A DNA stretch of 64,000 nucleotides, from contig NZ_FNTG01000001.1 in NCBI RefSeq assembly GCF_900104795.1, positions 1,426,001 to 1,490,000 on the forward strand, in the 5' to 3' direction. The position numbers were made by a program, and so were the translations under genes. The number at the start of each line of letters is the position of its first letter. The stretch's first letter is position 1. The notes beneath the pieces were generated by a model, which was not told where the DNA came from, searched no databases, and worked only from the letters and a program-made list of their open reading frames with translations. This stretch comes from Burkholderia sp. WP9 (GTDB lineage Bacteria; Pseudomonadota; Gammaproteobacteria; Burkholderiales; Burkholderiaceae). Below are positions 54,589-64,000 of this stretch, one piece after another.

Positions 54589-55818
54589 TTAGCGCGTCAG
54601 CTGTTTCAGGTAGAACAACGTCTGCACACTCGGCAACACCTGCTGCAACACACGGTTGAAGGTGGTCGACGCAGCGGTGCCCACGTACACGACATCCAGC
54701 GGCTGCAACTGGAACTGCGAGGACAGCATGATGGCGTCCGGTTGCGTCATGTCGAGGCGGTAGACATCCGGCGTGGTCGGATGGTCTTTCATGCCGCGCA
54801 TCACGAAGATCTGGCGCGGATTGGCGTCCGTGTCGAGAATGCCGCCGCCTTGCGTGAGCGCATCGGCGATCGTCATGCGACCTTTGATGATCGGCAACTG
54901 GATCGGCGTCTTCACCTCACCCATCACGAACACGCGGCTGTCGGTGCGGTCAGGCACGTTGATCACGTCGCCGTTCTGCAGCATCACGTTCTGCGTGGTG
55001 TCGCCGCGATCGAGCATGCGGTCGGCGTCGAGCACATACAGTTTGTTATTGCGCGTAAGACGTACGCGCTGAATGTCGGCGTCCGCATTCGTGCCGCCCG
55101 AACGCGTGATCGCGTCGACCAGCGTGAGCGGCACGTCGCTCATGGCGAGCGGGCCCGGCGTCTTCACTTCGCCGGTCACCTGCACCTTCTGGCCGCGGTA
55201 CGACAGCACGCGCACGTCGACTTGCGGATTGCGGATATAGCGCACGAGGCCGGCGCTCAACTGATCGCGCACCTCGCCGACGGTTTTGCCGGCGGCCCGA
55301 ATGCGGCCGACGAACGGGAAGAAGATCGTGCCGTCGGCGGCGATGGTCTGGCCGTACGGGTCGGCCTGGCCCGGCAGCGCGGCCGTATACGGCTGCTGCA
55401 AGGCGCCCCCGACCGACTGCGTGGTGTTGCCGCCCGCCGACAGCGTGCTGCCCTGCGGCGTGGTCAGTTCAGGGTGGTCCCACACGGTGATGCCGAGAAT
55501 GTCCTGCGGCGACAGGCGGTACACGTACTGCGACGGGTCGCTCAGCGTCGAGGGCGGCAGCACCTGCGTCTTCGCGGCGGCGGCTTGCGCCTGCGCGGTC
55601 ACGACGGCGGCGTCGATCACATGGACCGGATAGGTCTCGGCGGGTTGACTGTCGTGCTGGCCATCGTCTTTCAGACGGGAGGTGTCGAGGTAATTGCCAG
55701 GTGCGGTGGCGCAGGCCGACAGAAAGGACGTCAGCAAAAGCGTGGCGGCAAGGTTCGACTTGAAATTCGTATACTTGCCGTTCGCGAACGAGTGTGCAGC
55801 GAGTTTTTTCATCAGCAT
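54589..55818 (-). CDS. bceE: Outer-membrane polysaccharide export lipoprotein (Wza-like, BceE)
   Basis: 409 residues from ATG 55818. A lipoprotein signal with lipobox LSAC (Cys36) is followed by the Poly_export domain (YVYRLSPQDILGITVWDHPE) and SLBB-type repeats (KVQVTGEVKTPGPLAM, RVFVMGEVKTPIQLPI). It would form the octameric channel through the outer membrane. In-frame starts at 55833 and 55812 exist; all overlap the end of bceD, so translation is coupled. Length is close to other Wza proteins. Confidence 0.94.
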   Translation of the reverse strand: MLMKKLAAHSFANGKYTNFKSNLAATLLLTSFLSACATAPGNYLDTSRLKDDGQHDSQPAETYPVHVIDAAVVTAQAQAAAAKTQVLPPSTLSDPSQYVYRLSPQDILGITVWDHPELTTPQGSTLSAGGNTTQSVGGALQQPYTAALPGQADPYGQTIAADGTIFFPFVGRIRAAGKTVGEVRDQLSAGLVRYIRNPQVDVRVLSYRGQKVQVTGEVKTPGPLAMSDVPLTLVDAITRSGGTNADADIQRVRLTRNNKLYVLDADRMLDRGDTTQNVMLQNGDVINVPDRTDSRVFVMGEVKTPIQLPIIKGRMTIADALTQGGGILDTDANPRQIFVMRGMKDHPTTPDVYRLDMTQPDAIMLSSQFQLQPLDVVYVGTAASTTFNRVLQQVLPSVQTLFYLKQLTR

Positions 55819-56267
55819 ATTTTTTTCAGCCATCCCATGACCAGATGTTCGATGAGCACGAGACTCTCCCTATAAGCGGTTTCCGCACCGCCATGCGGAT
55901 CGGCGACGTCGGAATCCGCTTCCCACTTGCCGAGCGGATAGACCTTGCCGCGCGAGGCCGGATCGAGCGCTTCGACGTCGCTCACCTGCGCGCGCTCGGT
56001 GACCAGCACCAGATCGGCGTTGCGCACGAGTTGCCGGTTCAGACGCCGTGAGTAGTGGATGCCCGAGGCGACGCCCTGCTCGTCGAGCAGGCGCCGCATC
56101 ACAGGGTCCATGCCGTGGCCGTTCACCGCGCGCAGGCCCGCCGAATGAAACGCGATCGGCGCCGAATGCGAACGCGACGCCGCGCGTTGCCGGGCCTTGA
56201 ACAGCATTTCCGCGGCAGGCGAACGGCACACGTTGGCGTGGCAAACGATCAGAACGTTGGCAAACAT
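55812..56267 (-). CDS. bceD: Low-molecular-weight protein tyrosine phosphatase (Wzb-like, BceD)
   Basis: 151 residues. The C-x5-R active site is CHANVCR (Cys9 to Arg15) followed by Ser, and the catalytic acid is Asp in VADPHGG near residue 124. It dephosphorylates the tyrosine autokinase BceF. GGAG precedes ATG 56267. Its stop overlaps the possible bceE starts. Confidence 0.94.
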   Translation of the reverse strand: MFANVLIVCHANVCRSPAAEMLFKARQRAASRSHSAPIAFHSAGLRAVNGHGMDPVMRRLLDEQGVASGIHYSRRLNRQLVRNADLVLVTERAQVSDVEALDPASRGKVYPLGKWEADSDVADPHGGAETAYRESLVLIEHLVMGWLKKIC

Positions 56268-56322
56268 GGCAGGCTCCGTGATGAGGCGCGTGGTGACGGC
56301 GTATCCGTGCGTCGGAACCGGA

Positions 56323-57780
56323 TCAGCGGCCGGCTTCGGCCGTATCCGGCGTTTCCGCCGCTTCCGATCGCGCGAGCGGCAAGCCGTTTGCGCCGACCTT
56401 CGCCGGTGCGTTGCGCAGCGCGTGCTGACGGCCGATCGCCTGATACTCGATGCCGAGTTCGAGCAGCGCGTCCGGTTCGTACAGGTTGCGGCCGTCGAAA
56501 ATCAGCGGCGTCTTGAGAATCCGTTTGAGCGAATCGAAATCCGGGCTCTTGAACACCTTCCACTCGGTGAGGATCACCAGCGCGTCGGCGCCAACGGCCG
56601 CATCCATCTCTTCCTTCACGAATTCGAGGCGCGCGTGCTGCTGCGGCACGTCCTTCAGATCGAGCGCGAACACACGCTTCGATTCGTCGATCGCGACCGG
56701 GTCATACGCCTTCACGCGAGCGCCGCGGCGCAGCAGTTCGGCGATCAGCGGACGGCTCGGCGCTTCGCGCATGTCGTCGGTATTCGGCTTGAAGGCGAGG
56801 CCCCATACGCCGAAGGTGCGGTCCGACAGATCTTCGCCCAGACGCGAGACGATCTTGTGCGCGAGCACTTTCTTCTGCGTGTCGTTGACCGCTTCGACCG
56901 CTTCGAGAATGCGCAGATTCGCCTTGTGGTCCGCGGCCGTGCGGATCAGCGCCTGCACGTCTTTCGGAAAGCACGAACCGCCGTAGCCGCAACCGGCATA
57001 CAGGAAGTCGTAGCCGATGCGCGGATCGGAGCCGATGCCGCGGCGCACCGCCTCGATATCCGCGCCGACGCGGTCGGCCAGATTCGCCAGCTCGTTCATG
57101 TACGAAATACGCGTGGCCAGCATGGCGTTGGCCGCGTATTTGGTGAATTCGGCCGAGCGCACGTCCATGTACAGCGTGCGTTCACGATTGCGGTTGAACG
57201 GCGCGTAGAGGCGCTTCATCAGTTCGCGCGCTTTCTCGCCGGGCACGTCTTCGTCGCAACCCAGCACGATGCGATCGGGCCGCGTGAAGTCTTCCACCGC
57301 CGCGCCCTCTTTCAGGAACTCGGGATTCGACACCACCGAGAACATATGCGCGGCATTGCGTTCGGCCAGCTCGGCGGCGATCACCTCGCGCACGCGCGAG
57401 GCCGTGCCGACCGGCACCGTCGATTTGTCGACGATCACCTTGAAGCCCGTCATATATCGGCCGATATTGCGCGCGGCGGCCAGCACGTATTGCAGGTCGG
57501 CGGAACCGTCCTCGTCGGAGGGCGTGCCGACCGCGATGAACTGGATATCGCCGTGCGCGACGGCCGCTTCGACGTCGGTCGAGAACTTCAGACGGCCGGC
57601 CTTGCGATTGCGCGCGATGATCTCCTGCAGACCCGGTTCATGGATCGGCACACCGCCGTTGTTGAGCACGTCGATCTTGCGCTGATCGACGTCGAGACAG
57701 AACACATCGTGGCCGATGTCGGCCAGACACGCGCCCGTCACGAGGCCCACGTAGCCACTACCGATGATCGTCAGGTTCAT
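56323..57780 (-). CDS. bceC: UDP-glucose 6-dehydrogenase (BceC)
   Basis: 485 residues. The NAD-binding motif is [11 protein letters not shown] (residues 5-15), the catalytic cysteine is Cys270 in [11 protein letters not shown], and [14 protein letters not shown] is typical of the family. It oxidises UDP-glucose twice to UDP-glucuronate, a component of cepacian. GAGGTG precedes ATG 57780. It carries about 25 extra polar residues at the C-terminus. It follows bceB by 100 bases. Confidence 0.96.
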   Translation of the reverse strand: MNLTIIGSGYVGLVTGACLADIGHDVFCLDVDQRKIDVLNNGGVPIHEPGLQEIIARNRKAGRLKFSTDVEAAVAHGDIQFIAVGTPSDEDGSADLQYVLAAARNIGRYMTGFKVIVDKSTVPVGTASRVREVIAAELAERNAAHMFSVVSNPEFLKEGAAVEDFTRPDRIVLGCDEDVPGEKARELMKRLYAPFNRNRERTLYMDVRSAEFTKYAANAMLATRISYMNELANLADRVGADIEAVRRGIGSDPRIGYDFLYAGCGYGGSCFPKDVQALIRTAADHKANLRILEAVEAVNDTQKKVLAHKIVSRLGEDLSDRTFGVWGLAFKPNTDDMREAPSRPLIAELLRRGARVKAYDPVAIDESKRVFALDLKDVPQQHARLEFVKEEMDAAVGADALVILTEWKVFKSPDFDSLKRILKTPLIFDGRNLYEPDALLELGIEYQAIGRQHALRNAPAKVGANGLPLARSEAAETPDTAEAGR

Positions 57781-57880
57781 GTATTACACCTCGAAAATGG
57801 AGTTGATTCAGGAATGCGCTCGCGCGATGCATTGCGCGGCTAAGGCTCAATAAGCGTGCAATAAGCGGGTAATCAGCGGG

Positions 57881-59278
57881 TCAATATGCGTTGCTGCCCA
57901 CGAAGCCCTTCCACAGCGTCAGCACGACGATCTTGATGTCGAGCCAGAAGGTCCAGTGCTGCATGTAGTACAGATCGAGCTTGACGCGGCCCATCATCTT
58001 TTCGATGCGATCGGTTTCGCCGCGATAGCCGTTGATCTGTGCCCAACCGGTAATGCCCGGCTTGATCCGGTAGCGGTGCATGTAGCCCTTCACCAGATCC
58101 TTGTAGATGTCGTCGTGTTCGAGCGCATGCGGACGCGGGCCGACCACCGACATCTCGCCGCGCAGCACGTTGATGAACTGCGGCAGCTCGTCGAGGCTCG
58201 TGCGCCGCAAGAACGCGCCGACCGCGGTGATGCGCGGATCGCGCCGCGTAGCCTGGGTGATCTTGCCAACCTCTTCCTTGTGCACGCGCATCGAGCGGAA
58301 CTTGTAGATCTCGAACTGATTGCCGTCGATACCTTTGCGCTTCTGCCGGAAGAACACGGGACCGGGCGAGTTCAGCTTCACCGCGGCGGCGATCACCAGC
58401 ATGACCGGCGCGAGCGCGGTCAACGCGGCGAGCGCGAACAGACGGTCGAACACGCGCTTGGGCAGCACGCGCAGATCGGTGATCGGCGAGGCGGCCAGGT
58501 TGATCGCCGGCACGCCGAGCAGATCGACCATCGGCTGATTGAAGAGCGTGAGGCTGCGCACGTCCGGAATGAAGCGGATGTTCACGAAGTCGTTGCGCAG
58601 GTCCATCACGAAGCGATGGATCGCTTTCTCCTTCGAGATCGGCAGCGCGAGCCACAGTTCGCGGATCGCGCGCTGGCGCACGAGGTGCAGCATGCGTTGA
58701 TAGTCGCGCTCGACCGGCACGCCTTCGATCGCCTCGCCCGCATCCGGGTCCTCATACGGATTGATCGTGCCGTCCTCGTCGAACACCACGACTGGGCTGA
58801 ACCCAGCCTCCGGACGGCTGCGCATCTGCTGGATCAGAAAGCGCCCATACGGCGCGCCACCGACAATCGCCACCGCGCGCTGATTGAAGCCCTCGCGGCG
58901 CAGTCCGCGCAGAATCGAATAGACGATCACCTTGGTGACGATCAGGAGCACGATGGTCGCCACGGCCCAATAAACGAGCCACAGCCGCGACAGGCTGTCC
59001 GAGCGGTGCAGGCTGAAGCTGATCAGCACGCCGGTGATTTCCACCAGCAGCCAGCCGCCCGCCACGCGGCTCAGCATGTCATACAGCGGCTTGCCGCGCC
59101 ATGACTGATAGATCCCGAGCGCGGGGAAAAACACCACCACCAGCAGACAGTCGAACGCGAGCGAGACGCTTTGCATATCGTCCAGCCACACCACTTTCCC
59201 GCTGTGCACGGCCGCCGCGATGGCGGCGCCGAGCGCGACCATGGCGATGTCGATGATTCTCGATAGAACGCTCAGCAT
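57881..59278 (-). CDS. bceB: Undecaprenyl-phosphate glucose phosphotransferase (BceB)
   Basis: 465 residues. Five N-terminal membrane segments and a CoA-binding-like domain precede the C-terminal bacterial sugar transferase domain with [27 protein letters not shown], the conserved [17 protein letters not shown] and VGPRPHA. It starts repeat assembly by moving glucose-1-phosphate from UDP-glucose to undecaprenyl phosphate at the inner membrane. It is the first gene of the minus-strand bce-I-type operon (bceB to bceK). The long upstream gap shared with bceA must hold its promoter. Confidence 0.95.
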   Translation of the reverse strand: MLSVLSRIIDIAMVALGAAIAAAVHSGKVVWLDDMQSVSLAFDCLLVVVFFPALGIYQSWRGKPLYDMLSRVAGGWLLVEITGVLISFSLHRSDSLSRLWLVYWAVATIVLLIVTKVIVYSILRGLRREGFNQRAVAIVGGAPYGRFLIQQMRSRPEAGFSPVVVFDEDGTINPYEDPDAGEAIEGVPVERDYQRMLHLVRQRAIRELWLALPISKEKAIHRFVMDLRNDFVNIRFIPDVRSLTLFNQPMVDLLGVPAINLAASPITDLRVLPKRVFDRLFALAALTALAPVMLVIAAAVKLNSPGPVFFRQKRKGIDGNQFEIYKFRSMRVHKEEVGKITQATRRDPRITAVGAFLRRTSLDELPQFINVLRGEMSVVGPRPHALEHDDIYKDLVKGYMHRYRIKPGITGWAQINGYRGETDRIEKMMGRVKLDLYYMQHWTFWLDIKIVVLTLWKGFVGSNAY

Positions 59279-59912
59279 GCGCTGCCCCTCAGTTCGTCAG
59301 TCAAGTGCCATCCGTTGGTTGATTGAAATCCGGTCCGGCGACGGGACGCACAACGCCGGTATGCGCGTCATGCAAATTCATGCGCGACGCGAAACTATTT
59401 GAAGCCGTGCTAATTGCCCTTCTGTTTCCCGTTCGAAAAACCGTCTACACGGCCGGATTGGGAAACGCGTGTCGGAATGAGTGAATACCCTTGTACAGGT
59501 ATAGATAAAGCGATATTAAAATTCCCGCCGCAAGACCGCAAAATATCTCAAATTGTATCGGTCAAAATTCCAGCATTTTTTCTCAATTTTGTTCGGCAAT
59601 TCTTACCGGATTTGGCGTTTGACTGATGCCCGGCAAGCGTTCATACGAGCCAATTTCGTGCTTTCTGAGCGTTTTCCTACGAAGCTTACGCAGCGCCTTC
59701 TGTCGTCATTCTGCGGCATGAATGACGATAAAAAAATGGTGCGGGATTTTTTTCGGGTAATTTTTCTTTTTAAAAAATTATCCGGACATTTTTTCTTCAC
59801 GAAATGGATAAATTTATTGGGCGCTTTATATAGTTTCTATTTAACGCGCTTTTATTGATTCCTGAGTTCGTGATAAAACTCGACGCATTCACCCAGCCTC
59901 GAGGAGTCCATC
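59279..59912. other. AT-rich divergent promoter region between bceB and bceA
   Basis: 634 bases with no supported gene. Base composition falls sharply from about 59480 to 59880, with T-runs and A/T tracts (for example TTTTTAAAAAATTATCC near 59770). The open frame at 59553-59858 has AT-driven composition unlike any gene nearby and is not called. The region must carry the promoters of both EPS transcripts; AT-richness suggests silencing by an H-NS-like protein. I found no sigma-54 match. Confidence 0.6.
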
Positions 59913-61466
59913 ATGACAGCTCCGGTTACGGCCACGCCCGCCGACACCCGGTCTACGCAAGTCAAGTCCCTGAACGTCAAGCTCAAGGTTCATCCCGTGA
60001 TTCTGGCAGGCGGCTCCGGCACGCGGTTGTGGCCGATGTCGCGCGAACAGCACCCAAAGCAGCTCATCGGCCTGCTCGGCGAAGATTCGCTGCTGCAATC
60101 CACCACGCGCCGTCTCGACGGACTTGAAGCCGGCTATCCGCTTACCGAGCAACTCGTCGTGGTGGCTAATGAAGACCAGCGCTTCACGACCGCCGAGCAA
60201 CTGCGCACGAGCGGCAAGCCGACCCGGCTGATTCTCGAGCCCGCCGGACGCGATACGGCGCCGGCGCTCACGGTGGCCGCCCTCTCCGTCGCCGCGCAGG
60301 ACGAAGACGGCATCATGGTGGTCATGCCCGCCGATCACGCGGTCACGGATATTGACGGATTTCATGCGGCAGTGGCGACCGGCGTGCAGCACGCGGCAGC
60401 CGGTCATATCGTCACGATGGGTATCGTGCCGACGCGCGCGGAAACGGGCTATGGCTACATTCGTATCGGCGCGGCGCTTGGCACGACTAATGATGCACAG
60501 GAAGCCGGTGTCGAAACCATCGGTAAGATCGGTGCACACAAGCTCGATCGCTTCGTCGAGAAGCCGCATCTGGAGTTGGCGCAGCGTTATATCGAATCGC
60601 AGGAGTACTGGTGGAATAGCGGCATCTTCATCATGCGCGCGTCCACCTGGCTGAAGGCGATCCGCCATTTCCAGCCGGCCATTTACGAAGCCTGCGACGC
60701 GGCCTTCGCGGGCGGCAAAGCGGACGGCGACTTCTTCCGTCTGCAACGCGACGCGTTCAGCGCGTCACCGTCGAATTCGATCGACTACGCGGTGATGGAA
60801 CAGCTCGGCAACGATCAGAGCGCGGCCTCGGGCATCGTCGTGCCTTTGCAGGCGGGCTGGTCCGACGTGGGTTCGTGGGACGCGATCTGGGACATCTCGG
60901 ACAAGGACGCCGATCAGAACGTAGGGCGTGGACGCGTGATGTTCGAAGGCGCCGCCTCGACCTTCGCGCATTCGGAAGGACGCCTGATTGCCTGCGTGGG
61001 CACGCAGGATCTCGTGGTGGTTGAAACGGCCGACGCCATTCTGGTAGCCGACAAGTCGCGCGTGCAGGACGTCAAGAAGATCGTGGGACGGATTCGCAAC
61101 GACGGCGGACTGGAGGCGGCCAATCATCGCAAGGTGCACCGCCCGTGGGGCAACTACGATTCGGTCGACACCGGCGAGCGCTTCCAGGTCAAACGGATCG
61201 TGGTGAAACCGGGCGCGCGGCTCTCGCTGCAAATGCATCATCACCGCGCCGAACATTGGATCGTCGTGCGCGGCACGGCGCTCGTCACGCGCGGTGAAGA
61301 GCGCTTTATCGTCTCCGAAAACGAATCGGCCTATATTCCGCTGGGCGTCACCCACCGCCTGGAAAACCCCGGCAAGATGCCGCTCGAAATGATCGAGGTC
61401 CAGTCCGGTTCATATCTCGGCGAAGACGATATCGTGCGCTTCGACGACACCTACGGACGCCAGTAA
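59913..61466 (+). CDS. bceA: Mannose-1-phosphate guanylyltransferase/mannose-6-phosphate isomerase (BceA)
   Basis: 517 residues, bifunctional. The N-terminal pyrophosphorylase part has ILAGGSGTRLWPMSREQHPK (about residues 31-50) and the substrate motif FVEKP; the C-terminal cupin part has the isomerase residues QMHHHRAEHWIVVRGTA. It turns fructose-6-phosphate-derived mannose phosphates into GDP-mannose, feeding Gmd and mannosyl transfer. A GAGGAG ribosome site precedes ATG 59913. The first 25 residues are a variable extension. It is divergent from bceB. Confidence 0.97.
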   Translation: MTAPVTATPADTRSTQVKSLNVKLKVHPVILAGGSGTRLWPMSREQHPKQLIGLLGEDSLLQSTTRRLDGLEAGYPLTEQLVVVANEDQRFTTAEQLRTSGKPTRLILEPAGRDTAPALTVAALSVAAQDEDGIMVVMPADHAVTDIDGFHAAVATGVQHAAAGHIVTMGIVPTRAETGYGYIRIGAALGTTNDAQEAGVETIGKIGAHKLDRFVEKPHLELAQRYIESQEYWWNSGIFIMRASTWLKAIRHFQPAIYEACDAAFAGGKADGDFFRLQRDAFSASPSNSIDYAVMEQLGNDQSAASGIVVPLQAGWSDVGSWDAIWDISDKDADQNVGRGRVMFEGAASTFAHSEGRLIACVGTQDLVVVETADAILVADKSRVQDVKKIVGRIRNDGGLEAANHRKVHRPWGNYDSVDTGERFQVKRIVVKPGARLSLQMHHHRAEHWIVVRGTALVTRGEERFIVSENESAYIPLGVTHRLENPGKMPLEMIEVQSGSYLGEDDIVRFDDTYGRQ

Positions 61467-61594
61467 CGCACGTCAACCCAGGGCGTCAGGAATGGCGTCC
61501 TGCTGACATCACCAGTGAATCACAACGAATGAAGCGGGAACCTGCGGCGGTTGCTCCTACCGGCCGCGGGGAAATGCCGTGCTAGCCGCCGCGC

Positions 61595-62830
61595 TCATCC
61601 CGCGTGGGAGATGAGTTCTGTGTACGACGGAAAACGGTCTGATGCACTGCTCTCGGTTGCTGCGTTGACAGCCGCCGGTTCGCCGGGATAACGGCGCAAC
61701 GGGCCACGGAACGCGTTCAGCGGTCCATGCAAAGGCGCGCCGTGATTGACCGCGACCGGCTCCGGCACATGGCGCAAGGCTGGCAACGGACGAGCCGCGG
61801 CGTGCGCCGGGTTCGCTGACGCATGCGCCGATGCTGCTGATTCAGCTGCCGCTGCCAGCGTGAGACATTCACGGTCGATCCACTGGCGCGCCCAGTCCAG
61901 CGCGTAGTGCTCTGCCGCTTCCGCATCCTCAAAGCGCGGGCCGACGAGGCCGGAACGCTCGACGCGTTTGCCGTCCTTCATAATTTCCGCCCATGCGCGA
62001 TACATGGCGTTCGGCACCCGCTCAGCCGAGACATAGATCACATAGCCGCGGTCGGCGATTTCCGTGCCGCGAGGCGCGAGACTCATCGACAGCGGACTGC
62101 GCCGATCATCGGGCGCGGGCGTGCCGCGCGCCGACGCGATGGCGGAGTTCAAACCGTGCATGGCCGCATTCACCGCGCCCGCTTCGTCCGAGCGAGGCAG
62201 TTCTGCGCGCGCGACATACCGCGCAGGCGCTGCACCGTGCGACGCCGGTGCGCGCGACACTGGCGAGACGTTCGTCATGCCGTTCGCCACACCGCTTGAA
62301 AGTCCGCTTGAAACCGCGCCTGAAACTCCGTTTGAAGTTCCATTAGCAACCCCGGACAACTGCCGCGTGATGTCGGCAATCGGATCGGCCGAACGCCAGT
62401 TGGCGAGGCTGCTCGACATACCGGGCGCCTGCCACGACTCGGGACTTCTCCACGACACGCCACGCAGATTCTCGTCGCGCGTGCGGGGGCTTTCCGCTAC
62501 CGGTGCGGCGGGTTTGGCCGCGACGGGCGGCGCCGGTTGAGGGACGTACGCAAAAGTGCGACCGGTTTGCGACAACAGCCGAACCATCTCCAGCAGCGTG
62601 CCGTTCAATTGCCACTCTTCAAAGCGGCGCCGGCAAGTGGGACCCGACGGGTAACGGCCGGGCAGTTTCGACCAGGGTTCACCGGTTGTGAGAATCCACA
62701 GGACGGCGTTCGCCACGATGCGCGGTTCGGCGCGAGGCCGGCCACGCCGGTTTAAACGGACGGCCGGCTCGTCTGAGACAAGCGCTGCCAGCAGCGCCCA
62801 TTCGTCATTGCTTAGCTCATCGAAAAACAT
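61595..62830 (-). CDS. Transposase-derived protein: IS5-type N-terminal domain, long linker, unrelated C-terminal domain
   Basis: 411 residues. Residues about 4-87 match the N-terminal DUF4096-type domain of IS5-family transposases (LSNDEWALLAALV, RRGRPRAEPRIVANAVLWIL, GEPWSKLPGRYPSGPTCRRR). No DDE catalytic domain follows. Instead there is a low-complexity linker (about 90-270) rich in Ala, Pro and Ser with degenerate repeats of the type SSGLSSGVANG, then a compact domain near 275-345 (DRGYVIYVSAERVP, FEDAEAAEHYALDWARQWID). GTGGAGA precedes ATG 62830, supporting that start. No terminal inverted repeats or target duplications are evident, so this is not a mobile element. A domesticated DNA-binding protein is inferred; it lies convergent with bceA. 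Confidence 0.75.
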   Translation of the reverse strand: MFFDELSNDEWALLAALVSDEPAVRLNRRGRPRAEPRIVANAVLWILTTGEPWSKLPGRYPSGPTCRRRFEEWQLNGTLLEMVRLLSQTGRTFAYVPQPAPPVAAKPAAPVAESPRTRDENLRGVSWRSPESWQAPGMSSSLANWRSADPIADITRQLSGVANGTSNGVSGAVSSGLSSGVANGMTNVSPVSRAPASHGAAPARYVARAELPRSDEAGAVNAAMHGLNSAIASARGTPAPDDRRSPLSMSLAPRGTEIADRGYVIYVSAERVPNAMYRAWAEIMKDGKRVERSGLVGPRFEDAEAAEHYALDWARQWIDRECLTLAAAAESAASAHASANPAHAAARPLPALRHVPEPVAVNHGAPLHGPLNAFRGPLRRYPGEPAAVNAATESSASDRFPSYTELISHAG

Positions 62831-63426
62831 TGGGTTTTCTCCACGCAGCCTGGCCGGGCCGCGGCTTTGGGACGCCACGAATTCAACTTTCACGATTCGT
62901 GTGCAGCCCGCGGTTGCACAAATATGTTTTGTACGTTCTGTCAGCTGGTCAAACCCGCCCTTTCTTAGTGCGGCTTATCCCTATTGCGAAGCACAAAACG
63001 TGGTCTCACTCGTGCATGGGAGAATTTGTGCACGAAGCATACCATCCCCAGGGTTTCCGTGAATATGAGTGAGACAAGTGTTACGGATAGAAACAATCTT
63101 GTCCTTTTTGCTGCGTCTTTTCTCGCATTACCGTCACAGAACTCCTGTTGCTTCCGGGCACAAAACGACGCTATTGCAGCGCACAACATTTAGGCATCAC
63201 GCGTGAATAGGCTTTAATGAATCGGCGATCTCTTCGACTCGATATTTCGATGCATTTCGCTTGCGGCTTTGTGAGGAACAGGCGTGGGGAAGCCGCGCCC
63301 GGAAAGACTATGCGCGGTACATGAGCGCGTGGACATCGGCCTGTGCGACGCGGCGAACGCAGCGCGCCACCCGCCGACTGACTGCGCGGCTCAGCGCTTC
63401 TCCGATACGACCCGCTCGATTAGGTT
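62831..63426. other. Intergenic region, no gene supported
   Basis: 596 bases between the transposase-derived gene and the YCII-family gene. Open frames here lack ribosome sites and natural codon use. The left part must hold the promoter of the transposase-derived gene. I see no repeats, terminators or RNA genes. Confidence 0.5.
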
Positions 63427-63723
63427 TCAACGTACCGGCTTTGCCGCGCCCTCGCCGACCACCGTCGTCCATTCACGCACGCGCCAGCGCGTCACGAGAC
63501 CGGAGAGCACATAGGGATCGGCTTGGGCAAAGGCTTCGGCGACTGCGGGAGAGTCACTTTGAAAAAGCAGAACGGCGGTGTCGGTGGGCTCGCTTAACGC
63601 CCCGCCCAGCAACAGCTCGCCGCGCTCCGCGGCGGCCCACGCGAGCTTCAGATGCTCGTCGCGGTATGCGGCGCGTCGTTCGAGGTAGTCGGACACCAGG
63701 TCATACATCAACAGATAGTGCAT
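63427..63723 (-). CDS. YCII-family protein
   Basis: 98 residues, a small alpha/beta protein. The YCII pattern is present: HYLLMYDLVSDYLERRAAYRDEHLKLA, then GELLLGGALSEP and AFAQADPYVLSGLV with the conserved Asp-Pro. Relatives are small enzymes or binding proteins with an active-site His/Asp pair (His24 and Asp in ADPY), often of unknown role. A perfect AAGGAGG site lies eight bases before ATG 63723. It stands alone. Confidence 0.88.
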   Translation of the reverse strand: MHYLLMYDLVSDYLERRAAYRDEHLKLAWAAAERGELLLGGALSEPTDTAVLLFQSDSPAVAEAFAQADPYVLSGLVTRWRVREWTTVVGEGAAKPVR

Positions 63724-64000
63724 GGAGAGCCTCCTTGGGACGGTGCGGGGAATTGGACCAGCGACGCAACCGCGGCATGCATCGCGGTCAATATTACCCA
63801 TATATCGGGATACAGAATTTCATGCCGATTTACTATTCAATTGCACCTGCAGCAATGCACAAAGCATGTTTGAATTTCCAGATTCATTCTGTCGAATGAT
63901 GCCGTGCTGATTCGTTTGAATTCGCCTTATGCAATTAATCTGGAATGCATAACATAATTCGACATGGCCGCCATTGCCCTTTCATTCTCCAATCCGGCGC
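63724..64000. other. Right-edge intergenic sequence, no gene supported
   Basis: 277 bases to the end of the window. AT content rises from about 63780. No ribosome site, repeat or hairpin of note was seen. Confidence 0.5.

Noticed and set aside
59553..59858. 101-codon open frame in the bceA-bceB gap
   Set aside because: Its Phe/Lys/Leu-rich composition follows from the AT-rich DNA, it has no ribosome site, and no family is recognisable.
62270..62350. Short repeats suggesting a CRISPR or microsatellite
   Set aside because: They are degenerate coding repeats for the Ser/Gly/Val/Ala linker of the transposase-derived protein, without regular spacers.
61595..62830. An intact IS5-family insertion sequence
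   Set aside because: No DDE domain, terminal inverted repeats or target-site duplication is visible; only the N-terminal transposase domain is present.
63261..63899. 212-codon plus-strand open frame near the right edge
   Set aside because: Arg/Ser/Thr-rich shadow that overlaps the YCII-family gene, which has a perfect ribosome site on the other strand.

Overview
The window reads as a GC-rich chromosomal segment of a Burkholderiaceae bacterium, most likely a Paraburkholderia. The reasons are the 388-residue Burkholderia-type porin, the nirBD and NasA-CysJ nitrate assimilation genes, and a long exopolysaccharide locus whose gene order matches the cepacian (bce) clusters. I saw no rRNA, tRNA, CRISPR array, phage or intact insertion sequence.

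Layout. (1) 1-8.5 kb, primary amine use: an amino-acid/amine permease that runs off the left edge, an AraC-type regulator, a cytosolic copper amine oxidase, an unrecognised membrane protein, a phenylacetaldehyde dehydrogenase and a LysR-type regulator. (2) 8.6-14.5 kb, minus strand, a catabolic operon for an unidentified sugar acid or polyol: AldA-type dehydrogenase, MFS transporter, enolase-superfamily dehydratase, GMC oxidoreductase. A divergent porin follows, then an MgtC-family protein. (3) 16.5-27.5 kb, nitrate assimilation: a small soluble PilJ/chemoreceptor-like protein, a nitrate transporter, a NasA-CysJ fusion nitrate reductase, NirD, NirB and, divergently, a siroheme methyltransferase. 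The nirB-cobA intergenic region holds two outward-facing sigma-54 promoters, two NtrC-type sites between them, and two leader RNAs. Each leader has a pair of A1/G4 hexaloop hairpins followed by a terminator, which is the arrangement recognised by ANTAR antiterminators. (4) 27.8-32.9 kb: a lone receiver protein, a MOSC protein, a wrecked glcF, then intact glcG and glcB. (5) 33-61.5 kb, a cepacian-like exopolysaccharide locus with the equivalents of bce-II (galU, acyltransferases, fused glycosyltransferase, flippase, gmd) and bce-I (bceA to bceK) side by side. It also carries a secreted beta-propeller protein, an SGNH hydrolase and a 47-residue membrane peptide. (6) 61.5-64 kb: a protein in which an IS5-type transposase N-terminal domain is joined to an unrelated C-terminal domain, and a YCII-family protein.

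How the parts work together. In region 3, nitrate is imported, reduced to nitrite by the flavoprotein-fused reductase, and reduced to ammonium by NirBD using siroheme made by CobA. The control sites predict that nitrogen limitation (NtrC/sigma-54) and nitrate or nitrite (ANTAR antitermination) are both required. In region 5, GalU, BceC, BceA and Gmd supply nucleotide sugars, BceB and the glycosyltransferases build the lipid-linked repeat, acyltransferases decorate it, the flippase and Wzy export and polymerise it, and BceD/E/F form the export machinery.

All functional calls come from reading the translations and motifs by eye; no database search was run. Promoter and RNA-leader calls are pattern matches.
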